Positions 1 through 16,000 of a DNA stretch of 64,000 bases are shown piece after piece (position 1 is the stretch's first letter; every line of letters starts with the position of its first letter). The notes below the pieces were generated by a model. That model saw nothing but the letters and a program-made list of their open reading frames with translations. It ran no database searches and had not been told where the DNA came from. The DNA lies in assembly GCA_963402885.1 (NCBI GenBank), contig OY727093.1, positions 17,675,036-17,739,035 of the forward strand. The letters run 5' to 3'. Position numbers and translations under genes: made by a program. The stretch comes from Antedon bifida. Its lineage: Eukaryota > Echinodermata > Crinoidea > Comatulida > Antedonidae.

Positions 1-132
1 TGTAAAAAAAAAAATAATTGAACAAAGGGACAGATGATATTGTCTTTAATTATACAGAAATTGGCCAACCAATAAGAGTAATCAATCAAAAGTGAGGTTG
101 ATGGCAGTTTACAGATATTTTTCGTGACATAC

Positions 133-1037
133 CTTCACAAGCGAATTCTTTGCAAGAGACATATTCATCTTCTTCAATGGTGAAGTCTGGAGATGCACTG
201 GGTGATTTGGACAAAGAAGCACAGATGTGGTTAGCAGTGACACTGCAGATAACACCATCAAGATCCAATTCAGCAGATCCTGAGATAGTGGTAGCAGCAC
301 CAGAAGCAAGATCTTGGCTTGCATCATCAAGTGTGGCAGTTGTCTCAGAAACACGTGTTCCTGTGCCTGCATTGTTTGTGCTGAGGAATATCACCACGTT
401 CCACAAGTTGTCACCGGCTACTGATGCTCCATCATCGTTTGAGGTTACATCAAGCTTTGTATAGAAAGAAACTTGATTATCAAACCACTCATTACAAGTT
501 TAATAATATAAATTTACAAATGTATTACAAAACAAAATGTTCTGGTACTCTGATAAATGTTATAAATTTAATATATATACAATATAATGTACACTGGAGA
601 CATGACAAAAAATAGTTAGAAGCAGAATAAAGCAGAAGACACTCTTTCGAATGGTGGTTATACGCCGGCTTAGATGAAGTAGGTTAACATTATATTTGGA
701 TTTTTTTTTTAATTTCAACAAATTAGTTTGAAAGCTTAAGAAGTGAATTTAGTAAAGCACAATTCATATAGGGACAAATCAGCGAAGGAAACGTCACCAG
801 CAGAAAATGTAAAAAAAAAAGTATAAACAAACAGTGTTGTGATTAGCGCCTTGAGCACTTTTAGTGGATATGTGCGCTATATAAATTGTTATATTATTAT
901 ATTATTATTATTAATCTATTTATTTATTTTAAAAAAAAGAATGTTCTAACTTACAGCAAAATCAAATGGAAGTGAGCTTGCATCTTCCAGGATTGTGAAG
1001 TCACCAACATTTCTAAGTTCTGTACTCACAGAAACCC
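133..1037 (-). other. Module 28 (residues 3805-3939), two exons, last seen
   Basis: Exons 955-1037 and 133-454, phase-0 intron well before the Trp. Motifs are GDNLWNVVIF, NAGTGTR, ICSVTANHIC and CKEFACEG. It ends in phase 1 with a GTATGT donor, so at least one more exon lies beyond the window. Bases 1-132 are intron. Confidence 0.85.
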
Positions 1038-4000
1038 CTGTCGAAAAAAAAATATAAAAAGCACATTTTAATATAACAAATTTTAAGATATCAACAGATG
1101 GTAATCACTGTTGTTATTGATTAAGTCATCAAACATTTTATGTAAAAACAATCATGTTGTGTTTACTATCATTATTTGACACAACTGGTTCAAAATGACA
1201 TTCACAACATTTTGCCATTTATCCACAAACAGAATCATTTCGGGACCCTGCCATATACAATGATTAGACTACAGATATCTTTTGAAATACATTCTCTAAA
1301 AAATATTCTAAAATTATAATTATAATATTTTGTGTGGACTCTAACAGTTATAGGTTATTAAGTGAGTGCTTACTTAGTCGTCAGGCCAATGTTCACACAA
1401 TGAACTGTAAGATCTGACAAGCAATGAAGCATAAATGAGGTAAAATTACTGTGCAATATGAATAGCTGCTACGCAACAAAAACCTACCAACGCAACTAAC
1501 TGCAGAACAAGCAGCTAAATCACTTGTGTCTTCAATTGTGAAGTCCGTTTCTGGGTTATCACCCTTTGACACAACCAAGCAAAGGTACTGAGCATCTTCA
1601 CAAAGAACACCGGTTAAGTCTAACATTCCATCAATGTTGTCCAATCCAGTTGTCACACCGGAAATAACTTCAGAATTTCCAGTAAACGGCACGACCAGAG
1701 ACGAGGAAGGTAAATAGGCTCCACTTCCATCACTCTCACTGTTTGGAAAGAAGGTTAGTTTCCAAAGATTGTCACCACTAACAGTTCCACTATCAGATGC
1801 AATATCTAAATTGACAGAGAATGTAAGGGCATTGGCTTCCGCACTAACCAATGGTGATCCAACAAGATTAAAAGTTGATTCCTCAATTTCAATGCCTGAA
1901 ATAAAAATAAAATAAATCATAACAGTTTGTGTAAGTTTAAAAAGGCAGTTTTCAATACTAATTGCACATGGTCAGGGATTACAATAGTAAATTAATCACT
2001 GTTCTATCAGATGTGTTCTATCACAGGGGCCAATTAACCCCTACATCTCAAATGATGAATTAGGTCCTTTAAAGTGCATACAAACAAACTTTGTACACTG
2101 GACCTACAGTGTATCCTTATCCGAGAGCACAACCAAAACTAGGAACGAGTCTGCCTCGAACACAAGCCGATACTGTTGGCTCTTTATGTACGGTAAAGAA
2201 GCTTTTGCCTTAACCGCTCAGCCATTTAACCCACTCAGTACATGACATTGAAGCAAGTTGTAGTAAAATAAAAATCTCCAATTGTGATGTTGAATTAAAT
2301 TAATTTTACCTTGACAACTAGCAACGGGAGTGCATCCAACTTGTGCTGTTGCTCTGTCTGGCATTGGAGACATTGTAAAATCTATGGAAGGAGAATCTCC
2401 TCTACGGAAGTCAACACAAATGTAAAGAGCATCATCACAAGTGATTCCATCCATTGGTAAAGATGCTGTAAGACCAGTTATCTCAAGAGCACTGCCAGCA
2501 GTAAGATCAGCATTGGCCTGTGCTGATGTCAGTACAAGTGGAGTCTCACGGGAATCAATTTTTCCATCTTCACCATCAGTACTACTGAAAAACATGGTCA
2601 TTTTCCAGAGATCACTTCCAAAAATGCTGGCACCATCTGAGTTTGATTGGACAGCAATATCAAGAACAACATCTTCAGAATTTTCGCCTTCAACCAAATT
2701 ACCACCACTACTGATAGTCGCTGAGGTGGATGTAGTTTCAACATCTAAAAAAAATATTCATATAATTTAATACACGGTTCTCAAAAATAGTGTGTTCATA
2801 AATGTATGTTGCAAATTTGTACACACATACATAAATATATATAACTGTCATTAGCATTTGTAACTTCTGGTTATTTCACATCACTATGGTTGCCAAATAA
2901 ATATTGTTATCCTAGATTTATAAATAACTTCAAATATGTACATAATTCTTATCTTGGATTTTTATTTGGACAGTGGTCTAGTATAACCAATTTTTTAATT
3001 TTTTTAATGGAGAGAATATTTCTCACCATCCAACTAATTATATTATTTGTATACTATATAAATTAACATCATAAAAATTCTACAGTATATATAAGACACA
3101 CTCAAAGCATTCATTGCACAATATATGCCATAGATTACATTTTAAACAATAGCAATTTTAAAATTAACAGTTGCTATTTAACTTACTTCTACAAGTAATC
3201 TCTGAACATCCAATAGTCTGTCCAATTAAGACAACTCGTGGTTGGGCTGTGGTGGCTTGACGGGCTTCCACACATATGTAAGCTGCCTGGACACAAGTTG
3301 TCTCTACATCTACTGACACAGCTACAGGATCAAAGACCAATGGTGTACCAGCAGTCAAACGTTGTGTCTCAAGTGTGCTACTGATGGCACCATTTGCTTC
3401 GTTAAAACGATCAGCACTTGGGTCGGTTGTATCCTGATCGCTTGTAAAGACAGTGATAAGCCACAGGTTTGTCACTGACTCAAGACTGTTATCTTCACTA
3501 TCAAGAGTTACGGACAGTGTTATAGTGTTACCAACAGAATTTTCAATAAGTGAACTTGAAGTTGTTACAGATGTATCGGTAATAGTAATAGCTGTTAAAA
3601 AAAATATAACAAAATTGGCTTTAGAAAGTACTATGTATTTATGAAACTATCATCTCCAAAATGTGGTGTCTCTAAATCATACAATGATTCTTTTTAAAAC
3701 AAGGCCAACAGCCATAAGTCGCGTGCTCTCAGAAAAAAAATGAACTTTCAAAAAGTAATGTACTTTAAAACTTTTCTGTACATCAAAACAGTTCAAAAAG
3801 TACAGAAAAGCGATAAAACGCATAGTGATACCGGACCGACAGACAGACCGACCGACCGACATAGTGAACTATAGAGTCGCGTCCATGCGACTAAAAATAC
3901 TTGACACCACCACCCACATGATTCCTTGACACAGTTTTGCTTGATGCATTCTAATATAATAATATGGTCATGGTTTGAAAACTATGTTTTGTGTTATTTT

Positions 4001-7000
4001 AATTTAATTAAAAATCATTCTTTCAATATATCTACATTATTTAATACCATAAGAGCAACCTACCCAAGCATTCTAAAGGCTGGCAACCAATCAGTTCACC
4101 ATCCAGTGTAAAGTCTTTTGGTTGAGGAGAATTTCCTTTTCCCAATTCAACACATAAATACATGAGGTTAGAACAGTACTCATTTTCCAATGAAACAGTT
4201 GTCTACAAAACATGAAGCATAATAAAGATTTGATATAACATTAGATTCAAGATCTAAACTTTTGATCTTCAGTTTGTTTTCCACCTAGCCTTCAGTTTGT
4301 AAGATCTTTGAATTTCACAGCTAGTCGGGATTATAAATTTAACTTTAAAGGTATCTTTAAATTACATACACTATCACTAACCTGTAGATTGAGTAGAGCA
4401 AGTTGATCATTGTTGATATCGTTGTCTTCTTGTGACCCTAATGTCACCAGGTTCTCTATATATCTTGTTCCTGTTCCATCACTTTCACGAGTTGCAAAGA
4501 GTGTCAACTGCCAGAGACCATCACCAGCAATGGTAGCACCAGTTGGATCTATGCTGAAGGCAGCACTTATGTCAAAAGTATGTGCAGAGTCACCCTCTGA
4601 GATGTCAGCTCCTGTGTTGATGGTCAGTGCGGCCTGCGTTACTTCCACCCCTAAAAAAAAATTTTTCCTCTTTTCTATTCTCATTTATGTACTTAAATAC
4701 CCTATTTTTATAGCGTCCTTTTTATAAATCAACATGCTCAAAGGAGCTTCATAATGAATGAGTTCTACATGGACTTAGATATTACAGTTTTTAACTGCAT
4801 GCTTCTCCCCTAAGGTTCACGTCTAAAGACAATGAAAGCCATCTCAATCTCTATCAACAAGAACAAATAAAAACTTCAGTGTACCTTTACACATGACTTC
4901 CACACACGTAGTAAGAACGCTTGCATCAGGGAATGGTTGCAATGTGAAAAGCCGGGTTGGATTGCTGCTTTTTGATAAGGTTAAACAGATGTACGGAATC
5001 TATAAATTAAAAATGAGAGAGGAAAGTTCAATCCTGACCTAGGTACAGGGATTTAACATTTCATTTGTTGAGTATAATTCTTTTAATAACTTTTAAAAAT
5101 TCTAAACAAATTTGCCTCTTTCTTCTTCTTATATTTCTGATATTTATATTGATTTTTAATTTTATGTAATTAAGTTCTTCTGGGTCCCCAGACATTTCAT
5201 GTTATGGTGACTCTGTTGCTTTTAGGGTCCTAGGACATGATGTCGAATAAATAAATGAAATGAAAATGAAAATTTTGCTTGGAAAAATTGTGTTGTGAAA
5301 ATTCGACATTCTCAACCATATTTTCCTTTTGGAAATACACATGGTGTCTGCAAACAAAATTGTGATATGTTGGTCGAATAAAAAAATAAAACAAACAAAG
5401 TAAATACAAAAATAAAATAATTTTACAAACCTGATCACACTCAATTGATGAAATGTCAAACGTTACAGTCTTTGGGGTAAGCAAGTTATAATTATGTGTA
5501 TTGATATTAGACGTGACATCTGGAATAATGTGTTCAATTCCATTGTTGTCTCCCGAACCATCTTGCTCCGTATTTGCAAAAAAACGATAATCCCAAAGTC
5601 TAAGACCGGATCCAAGTAAGGCACTGTCATCAGAAACCAATACATATGTTGTTGTCTGGAACTGATAGTTACTGTCATGTTCTACTGGATCTGAACTTAC
5701 ACCTTCTGCTGTTAATTCAACAATAATAACTCCTGTGAAAATATGACAATAAAGGGTTAGTATGAACATGAAACAAAAACACTAAAATTACAAACTCCCT
5801 TAAGGTCCGTTTATACTAGGACAATACTGAATGATTTGTTCTACAGAAAACAAAAATTTTAACAAAATTAAATGCGATCTTTGATGAAAATAATATTTTA
5901 TGACTTCATGATTAGTAAGAACAATAACATTGATACAATATAACAGTTTGATTGTTCTTACAGATCATGTGTGACGTGTAAAAATATTATATTCATCAAG
6001 GATAGTATAAATGGTTATTCTATAGTTATGATAAAAACTGTTAATTTCTTTTCTGTATACTGTATGTAAAATGTATACTTATCAGCATAGTAGGACTCTT
6101 AATCATAAATTCTGTTGTTACAGATATCCATGTAAATGACAGATGGTATTATATTATTCACATAGATGTGTTATAATACATTTTAATAAATTAATTTTAA
6201 AAAAAGAATAAATACCATTGCATGATAGAGGAGTACATGCAGTATCCGTATTATTTTCTGCTGTAAAAGAAAAGTCTCCTTGATTGCGGCTAATATTAGC
6301 ACAAATGAATGGCACAATCTCACAACTTATGTTGTCAAGATTTATCGAGAATGTAAGGTCTGAGAGGGTAGTGGTTTGGTCTGGAACAACACCTAAAAAC
6401 AAAACCATTACATGTTAGTTGTTACAGTGGCCTTGGAAATCTATGAGTACAAATGCAAATAGTCCAAAGGACACCCCTGGCAACAGTCAAAGAGTTGTAG
6501 AGGGCCACATTAATGTCTCTCATGCATGACATTGTCCTCATATCCCTTTTACCAACCAGATCAACCTTGAAAGATTGATTGGCGCTAGACTGGCATTCAG
6601 CATATCTGTGTGGCCGCAAGTACAACCATCTGTGACATGTACGTCTCGCTGGCCTACTGCAAAGTAGTGGATCTTATCTCAATCTAGCTCTCGGGGTAGG
6701 ACCATACCTATGAGTGTTCAGGCAAATAATCCTGACCAAACGTCTTCTCAAGCATCTAATGCCTGTAGGAAATCCTTGGCCCAGACGAAATAGACTATTT
6801 CCAAGTTTTTTTAACAATAACACTTTCTTTCTTTTTACACTTGTGTTAAACAGCGCATAGAGACTATTTGTATTTTGCGCTATACAAATTTAAACCATCA
6901 AACCATTTATTTTGTTTATAAATCATTGCTTTTACCTTCTTGTGACTGTGCTGATGTAAGAGTAATTTCTGTAGAAAATGCATGTGACAGATCCTTTCCG

Positions 7001-10000
7001 GTGTTATCTGAGTTGGTGAATACTGTAACACTCCAAAGACCAGAACCACTGACACTAGCGGACAAAGCACTGGCAGTCATTGAGAAATCAACCAATACAT
7101 TAAGGTTGTCTTGGTTCTCTTTAACAGCAGGTGAAGTTACACTAATAGTACTACTGATAATAGTAACACCTACAAAAAAATAATCAGTACTGTTATAATA
7201 GTACACTGTACTTTATATTCTCCTCATATCTCTAGTTGATATTTGCACTGTTCATTAACCATTTGTATGTTATAATGGAAATTGTATGTGACATGTAATT
7301 GTTTTGCCATTTCTTTTTTAAGGACATCTTTATCTGGTATTTTTCAAAACTTTAAAGTTTCAATATTATAAAGAACAAAACTTTTGTGTGTAAGAAAACT
7401 GACCATAATTTATAATTTAAGGTTTCCATTATCATAAATTCAAAATGAATTGTGCTTTATCCACAAAAAACAATTGTGAAAAACTTATTTAGATTCTCAT
7501 TTATAAAAGTGAAAGTTAATATTCTTGTAAATAGCTTACCAACACATGTAACTTCTTCGCAAACTGTTAAAACACTGTCATCAGGAGTGCCTTCCAAAGA
7601 GAAATCTCTGCCACTTCCTTTTATCAGATTCACACATAAATAAGTTGTTAACCCCTCACAGACAATATTGGAGAGGTCAAGATCAACATTAACATTGGAA
7701 AATGTGACAGAATTGCCAGCTTCAAGATCTAAATCAGCATCTGATCCTAAATCAGCAGTTGTTAATGTGCTGAAAGAGTCACCAGTTCCATCGCTTGCAT
7801 CATTGATAAACACTTGCAAACCCCAGTTACCATCACCATTGACAGCACCGCTATCTGCCTCTGATGTAAATGAGGCATCAAGTGTTACAGAGAATGAGTT
7901 CTCATTCTCAATTATACTACCACCATCAGTAACAGATAAACTTGAAGTACTAATAACTACACCTGTAATTAGAATTGGATAAAAGAAAAGAATGTTAGAG
8001 ATTGTGCAATGCTCAGTTATATAAAAAATTTGAATATTATGTAAAAAGACCATTGGGCCAACAAGAGAGAATCAAATTGATTAGCAGAGGGAATGATGAT
8101 AGTGATGATGATAATCATAATCAGTGGCATTTTCAATTAATGACATAAAATTGGTTAAAATAATAAATTTAATATGAAACTATAGGGATTAATTTTATAT
8201 CAGATATTTTTTTACAGAAGAAAGTGGCTACAAACAAATATTCCATGATGGAATAGAAACAATGTTCTTAATTCTTAAATAAACTGTACTGTCAAACAAC
8301 TCCTAACATTCTTTTTAGTAAATCAATTTTAGTAATCCTTAAAATAGCGGATATTGTATTGTTGTGGTACATTAGATTTTGGCTAAGTCCAACACCTTAA
8401 ATTAGGCCAATTTTATAGTGCATTATCAATACTAGTCTCTTACCTTGACAATCTACTGTTTTACACACCGTAAGCATGTCATCATTAATTTCTAGCACAC
8501 TTGCATCGTAACCATTCAGGGTAAACTCAGGGTCTGAAGACGTGTCTCTAACCAACTCTGCACAGACATACAGTTCATTACCACATGTCGTGGCAGTGGT
8601 GTTAAGATCAGCCATCAAACTATTGAAAGTCAGACTATTCCCAGCCATTATCTGCTGAGTTTTAGATGAACCATCTAATATTCCAGACACTTTTGGTGAT
8701 GTAGCTGGCATTCCTGTGTCACTTGATGATGTGAACACCTAAAAGAAACATTTGATGGAGAATTTTATTAACATATAACATATGGAAACAAAATACTAAA
8801 AAAACAATTTAATAATAATAATTTACACCTAAATATATTCATGTCATTTGATTGCATGATTGTGGGTCACATGGCGTGCAATGGTTGTTCAATAGTACTT
8901 TTTTCGTGTACAAAAAAAATCTTATCGTTTGGAAAGTATTTTTTTTATACTTTTACTTTTGAAATACGCCGCAAAAAGTGTGATGACGGGTATTCCGACA
9001 TAAGTACATTTTTGGAGAGATGTATGTACTAATTTAGACCAAAAAAGCATTTAAATTAGCTTCAGATTGTTTGTATGAATTTGATTAACTAATCTCTAAA
9101 AGACGTGGAATGGTTGGAAAAAACAGATTTAGCCTAGATTAGTTCCAATTGCCTGTCAAAGTTTTGTAATGGTATCGCTGCCTAAGCCTAGCTAGGCAGG
9201 AGGTGAAACATTAATTATTTGTATAAATTCAACATTATGCACTGCAATCAAAATAAAATGGCAAAACATTCTTTCAAAATACAATACAAATAGTTTTAAG
9301 CTGTCCTAAAATTGCATATGGATATAAATAGGCATACAATTTCAAAGTTCAAAAGAGGCCCAAGAAAAAAACGATAACCATAATGTTTTGGGATATACAG
9401 ATCTATAGAATGCGGCAAGTAGAGACTCTCTGAACATGAAATTATAATAAATAGGTTTTCTTGTATTGATGTGTATATATTGTATAATATTATTACAACA
9501 ACAAGGGTCAATACTTATATATGCAAGATACAGTGCTCAATAATACAAATACAACTCAAAGGAAAGTTAAAAATTAACAGAATATATGGGTGTAACCATC
9601 ATTCACACTGAACATTATTAGGCACAATGCAACATCACAGAAATAGGAAGAACATAAACATAAATAAAAATAGACTAGAAGAAAACAACCTTACCTGTAG
9701 GTTCCAGAGATCGGCGCCCATAATATCAGCTCCACTACTATGAGTATTAAATTGTACGTTCAGTCCAATGTTTAATGTTTCTAAGCCTTCTAAAACAGGT
9801 AATGTGTTAGATTCTACATCAATAGTTCCACCAGTTACACGAACACCTGAAAAAAAAAAATGCCGATTAATAATGTATGGTTGTGTTTATATCATACATT
9901 ATTTGTACAGTTTATTGTTTTCCAAATGGTGTTTTGATCGTAAATTGTCTGCTATGTTGGTAAAATATGTAAAATTGGCAGGAAATGTCTCAAGAAATTA

Positions 10001-13000
10001 TTATATTATTCTAGTAGCAATTCACAAAATTTACAACATTCATTTTGTAAAGAAGTCCCCTCTTTAGTTTGCAAGAAGCCCACCAAGAGTACTAAAAAAA
10101 GAAAAAGCCCATGGGCCTCTTTTCGAGGTTTGACAGCAGTTTATGTCTATGGTATTTTTGGTTTGATTGACACAAATCTTTCATCATCACATATTTCTAA
10201 TACTTACCAATGCATTCAATTTCTACACATCCCACAAGAGCAGCATCGGTCGGTGAACCATCAAGTGTGAAGAAAGGGTCAGCTGCTTGGTTGCGAGATA
10301 CCTCCACACACATGTGGTTGAAATTCGAACAGCTGATATCAGTCAAGTCGAACATTACTTCAAATCCAGTAAAATCTGTTGTGGATCCTGTGGTGAGAGA
10401 AAGATTTAATAACTTTAGTTATTCAAAAAGTTGTCTTCATATTCATCAAATTAATTAATATTTGTCTTATAGGATTCCGATATCATTCTATAGATGGGAC
10501 ACGTCCAGATGGAAGCACAAAACAGTAATTCCTTACAAAATCGTTGTTTTTGAAAACTCATCTCTACTTTCTGAAATGCATTTAAAAAATTCAGACTTGA
10601 GACTTTATATTTGGTCAAATTTACTGCATATACTTTTAAAAAGTTATAATCACTGAAAGTGTAAATTTGTGTCAACCATTTATTTTAGCACATTGCTTGG
10701 CTAACAATCGTTTTTTTTCTGATGCTGAATAAAGAATAATATGTGGAGGGCTTGTATTATTTGTATTTTAAAGTCTTAAAATATATACAACTAAAATAAA
10801 AACTACTGAAACTTTTACGCTTGAACATTATAACTCTTTGTTGTATAAGGCATTATTTATGTTTTACTAAAATGACTAACCTGGAGTAACTCCAACCATT
10901 CCAACTTCAGACGGATTTATCGCCACAACTGAAGCGAAACGATCACCTGAACCATCACTTATCGAGCTGCCAAAAGCTTCAACAGTCCACAGTGAAGTAC
11001 CATTGGTTAAAGTTGAAGACTCACTATCTGGAGTCAATACAATGTTAAACTCAAGAGTCTCAGTACTTCCCTCCTTTACAAATGGATCAGATGTGGTAAT
11101 AGTGAGTTCTGTTGTCTCTATAATGACACCTTCACAGTCAATTTCCTCACAAGCTGTAACAGCCTCAGCGGGACGCCCTGAAAGGCTGAAATTCTTGGTT
11201 GCTGTATCAGCCTTCTCTAGAGTTGCACAGAGGTATTTGATATCACGACATGTTAAGTACTCTGGGCTAGAAAAGTCCAAAGTTGCCATGATCGAGCTGA
11301 AATCCAAATTTTCCCCAGGAACGGCTGGTATATTAGGCAAATTTGCTGGCAGTATGCTGTAAACTTCTGAATACACATCACCACTTCCATCAGATGCATT
11401 GTTTACAAATACTTTAATATTCCACTGATCACTGCCGTCAATCCCACCAGCATCGTCTGCAACCAGAAAGCGGAGATCTATCTCTACATCCTGATTGTTG
11501 CTGCCTTCTTTGAAAGTAACACTACTGGTTTCTGTTAATGTTGAGCTGGTTATCACAACACCTGAAATTAATTCACAATATTACCCTATCTCACATTTCA
11601 ATTTGTAGTCAAAATGCTATATTACAGTGTTGGCTATTAGTAGTACTGTACATAAAATACATAAACAAGTAAAATTAAAAAGGACGTTTTTAATCTAAAT
11701 GTAATCGAAAATGAAATTGAGATATATTAATACTGTACACTCTACAAAGAATTGTTATAATTTAATGTTCAATTGGTTGAATTATACCTTCACACTCTAT
11801 ATCAACGCAGGAAGGAAAAACGCCAGAAGCTAGCATTAGAGTAAAGTCTGGATTGGCTCCAGAATCCTTCTGAAGATTAACACAGAGCTGAATTTGGTCT
11901 TCGCAGATGAAATTGGTTAAATCTACAGATACTGTCAAACCAGAGAGTTCCAGATCAGTTCCTGCAGTCAAATCTTCACCAGCCTCACTTACTGTTATTA
12001 CAACATTCTCTTCTGGTGTAAAATCATTACCATCCTAAATCAATTTTATTCAAAAACAGTCTTAAAGAAATGGTGTGTCTTGTACATAAATTTACATAAA
12101 AATATAACAATTAAATAAAGAGTGTAAACTTCATGGCAATTAGTATTGTAAAACAGGAGTATCAATATAAGTGTCATTAAGCTGAATGTAGTAAGTATTT
12201 ATTAATAATTAAATATATAATAAAAGAGATGTGTCCAAGGGAATAGGTACACAGGAAGCCTTTGAAATGTGTGAGGTCACTTAATTATTTACGAAATTCC
12301 TAGTTTGTTACATGACTTAGAATTAAATTAAGTTGTAGGCATATGACAATACAAATATAGGAACTTGAGTGGTACATTTATAATGTTCTAAATTTACAAA
12401 ACAAATTAGTTATAACTTACTCTGTCTTTGAGGTCTGCTGTCAGCGCCCACAAATTGTCACCAATTGCATTAGCCCCCTCTGGATCAGATTCCAGCGTTA
12501 TTGAGAATCCAATGGTGTTGGTATTTCGTTCCAATACAGGATCTCCACTAGTTGTTTCCACTGTTGCACCTGTTATTTCAACACCTGTACGTCAAAGAAA
12601 CTTAATTAGAACTTCATCAAACAACTAATTCACGAGTGGTTCATTTTAAGATTGTTGGTTAGAGTATATAAATAATTTAATCAAACAATATTAATTGTTA
12701 ACCTTAAATGAGTAATAATGATAAAGAATTTTCTTTATCCAAGTTCAATTAAATATCCAAAGATTCCTTTGTTCATTTAAAATTCCTGCCAACTTTTGAT
12801 TGGCTTTTACACAACAAGTCATGGTAAAAACAGTAGTATTGGGTCTTAACACAGTATAACAAAACTCATCATACTCTATGCAACAAATAAAGTATCTCTT
12901 CAATCTTATAGTAACAAGTACTGTAGCTTACCTCTACAAGGAACAATACTGCAGTATGGTCCCAAGGGATTTCCATTTGTAGTGGTCATACTAAAGGCAG

Positions 13001-16000
13001 GATCACTCTCCGAATTACGCATAAACATTATACATAGGCGATAGGCTAAATTAGGATCTTCGACACATAGCAGATCTGACAAATCCAATGATGCTGCAAC
13101 ATTTGTAAAAGATAACAGATCGCCAGCTCTACTGATTGCTATGCTTGCCTGTGCATCTGTGAGACTTGCCATCGTCTCTCCATAACGTGGCTCGGCCCCA
13201 TTCATATCAGCACTTACAAACACACTAAAAGCCCACAAATCTGTTCCACTTAAAACTGCACTTGCCACATCAGAATTAATATCAAAACTAAATGTAACAT
13301 TTGTTGGAGATTGTTCCCTGATGTAATTATCAGTATCATTAAATGGTGCACTTGTATCATCAAAGACAACACCTTGAATATATATAAAAAAAATAAGTAC
13401 AAAAGAAAAAATTAAGATTATTTGTTCAGTTCAATATGTATGTGTATAAATAGACCTTGTAATAGTAATGTTGCATTACTTAATTTTTTGGCTTTCCCTC
13501 CACCTTTTAAAAAGAATCTATGTGCTGTTGTGCATAATTGTATTAGTTGAAATGGAAGAATATTTCAGATTGACTATTCAATTTACTAAGGTGGAGCCTA
13601 TTTTTAAAAATAGTAATGTCAATCTTTCAATGAAGGAAATACTCTCTCCATTCTAAAAATACAAAACATTTCTATTTAATACACCTACTGTCCTAAATTA
13701 AAGTTTTATTCAATTGATTCGCTGCTTCTTGAATAAATGTCATATGCTAGACATAACGCTATTCAAAAAGGCAGTGCTTGTATTTGTTTTGTTTTGTTAT
13801 AGACAGTGCACACAACCAGTCTTGTGTGGCACAAAATTCTCAAAATGTATCAAATGTGCAATAGAACCATTTAATAGAACCATTAAATAGAACTCTTCTA
13901 TGCAGTAGAACTAATACTGCACAAATAATACACAAATACACATTTAGGTGTGTTATAAAAACAAATGATAAGTAAAACATACAGATTATGTACTAACCTT
14001 TGCAAGTCACAGCTATGCATGTTGGTTCATTTGGAAAAGTGATGGTAATATCAGGAGTAATATCATTTCTCTTAGAAGCTACAATACACAAATACTGCAT
14101 TTCATCACATGTCAGTCCATAGGTATCTAAGGGAGTATCAGTCGTGGTAAACTGGCGACCTGCAATACTTGCTATTCCATAGGCCAATTGATCATTTGTT
14201 AATGGAACAACTGTAGGGGATCCATTGATGGTACTGCCATCACTGTCAGGGCTTGTAAATAATGTAAGATTCCAAATGTTCTGTACTTCGCCATCTAAAG
14301 AGAAAAATATAAACAAAATAAAAAATGAGTGTTATTTTCATTTGTCTTGTTTTCTCACACCAAATGTTTCAATATGTTTTACATAGTAATCAAGAGAGTG
14401 TGGGTCATTGATCATTGTGGCACAAATTTGCCTAAAAACTGTGGCCTCTGCTGATCACAGACAATAGGGAGCTTTCGGAAACAGACGAAGCGGCAGTGTG
14501 CGACTCGCAAATCAGAAAAAGCCCTGCATTGCCTCCCTTCAGGTAATACCAAATTGACAATCGTATCTGTATGCACACTGTAACTTGCATGCTCGGTTGC
14601 GGGTTGCACACTGCTGAGTTGCCTGTTTCGAAAGCTCCCTAATCATACAAATAAACTAAGAAACATAGAGGGGTGAAAACGTAACCTCCTTGGCAGAGAA
14701 CGGTACGTACCATTGAATGTTCTAGAATTATCAGCTAAATATAAACTAACATAAAGGTCGACTAAGAAGTCCATATCAGCTTCACAAATTGGTTGGTCAT
14801 CATTACCAGTCACACTTAGTGTTACATTATCAATAATAACACCTGTAGACAAAATAAATGATATCATTTTATAAGCAATCAGCGTAATGTAGGTCTAAAA
14901 GGTGAACAGTTTATTTTGCTAATTCATGTGCCAATCAAGTTGTTACCAAGCTTGAATTTTACTTAACAAGTGCCTGTCCACAGCAGGAACAGTAATACTG
15001 TGGTTAACAGCTAGAGCAATCTATGGATAAACCCAGGAGTTAAGGGGCCCCAGAGCAACTCCAATGAAACTACCAAGCTTTGGATGACTCCTTAGCAGTG
15101 CTAAACAAGGAGGACTTTTCCCCTGCGTTACACCACTTCTGTAATAACTAGTAAGCTCATACGCCTTAGGTCAAGTTAATTATTCATATTATATTCTCTT
15201 TATACTATTTAACATCTACGAATGGTTTCTTTCAGTTTTACTGGGGCGATGTACTACATATTTTGCACACTGGTGAATTGTATACTATAGACCTATATAG
15301 TTATTTTTCTGAGAAAACTTATAGAATCCAGTCTCATAATCATATTTATAAGTTACCTTCGCATGGGATAAGTGTAGAACCCTTGATGTATTCAGAGTTT
15401 GTGGCAAAATCTGGAGTTGCCGTTGAAGCTTTCTCTACTCGTACACAGAGATAAGTCAACTCATTACAATATGAGTCAGAAAGATCAAAATCTCCTTGCA
15501 CATTCTGAAGCACAATGTTCTCACCCATCATGACGTCTACCATACTAACATGATCGGCCATGATCGTTGATCCAGTACAGTCATCGTCAGTACCAATGGT
15601 CAGCTCAACATCCCAGTCAGTGCCATCAAGATCAACATCTGGGTTGCTGAGAAGCGTGATGTTAGCGGTCAATGAATGAGAATTAGTAAGTTCAATCAAC
15701 GGAGACCCAGATATGACATCTATTTCCAATGTATCAAGCTGCAGACCTGAGAAAAGATCAATCGAGAAAAGTTATTAGTTAACATTAATTTTTTAATTCT
15801 TAAAATCATTTTTTTTAATGTAAAGGTGTTGTTATTTTCTAATTAAATCAGGGAAAAAATATATCTTCATCTTCATATATTTTCATTTTAACAATTTTGA
15901 TAATAAATAAATGAAAATGCTGAAATAAAATAAAACATTTTTAGAGTGAATAAGGAAATTTTGTTTTTTTTATTTGATTTCTTATTGGCACACAACCAAG

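Noticed and set aside
2441-2770. Plus-strand frames opposite the giant-gene exons (also 150-464, 7668-7982, 11003-11362, 27041-27583 and others)
   Set aside because: Antisense shadows of exons. They lack their own splice context or homology, and the minus strand carries the conserved motifs.
4795-4825. Short string CATGCTTCTCCCCTAAGGTTC shared with about 29,181
   Set aside because: It is only about 20 bp long with no flanking similarity that I can see, too little to name a repeat.
6216-6392. A truncated extra module
   Set aside because: Joined in phase 1 to exon 6936-7169 it completes a normal 137-residue module.
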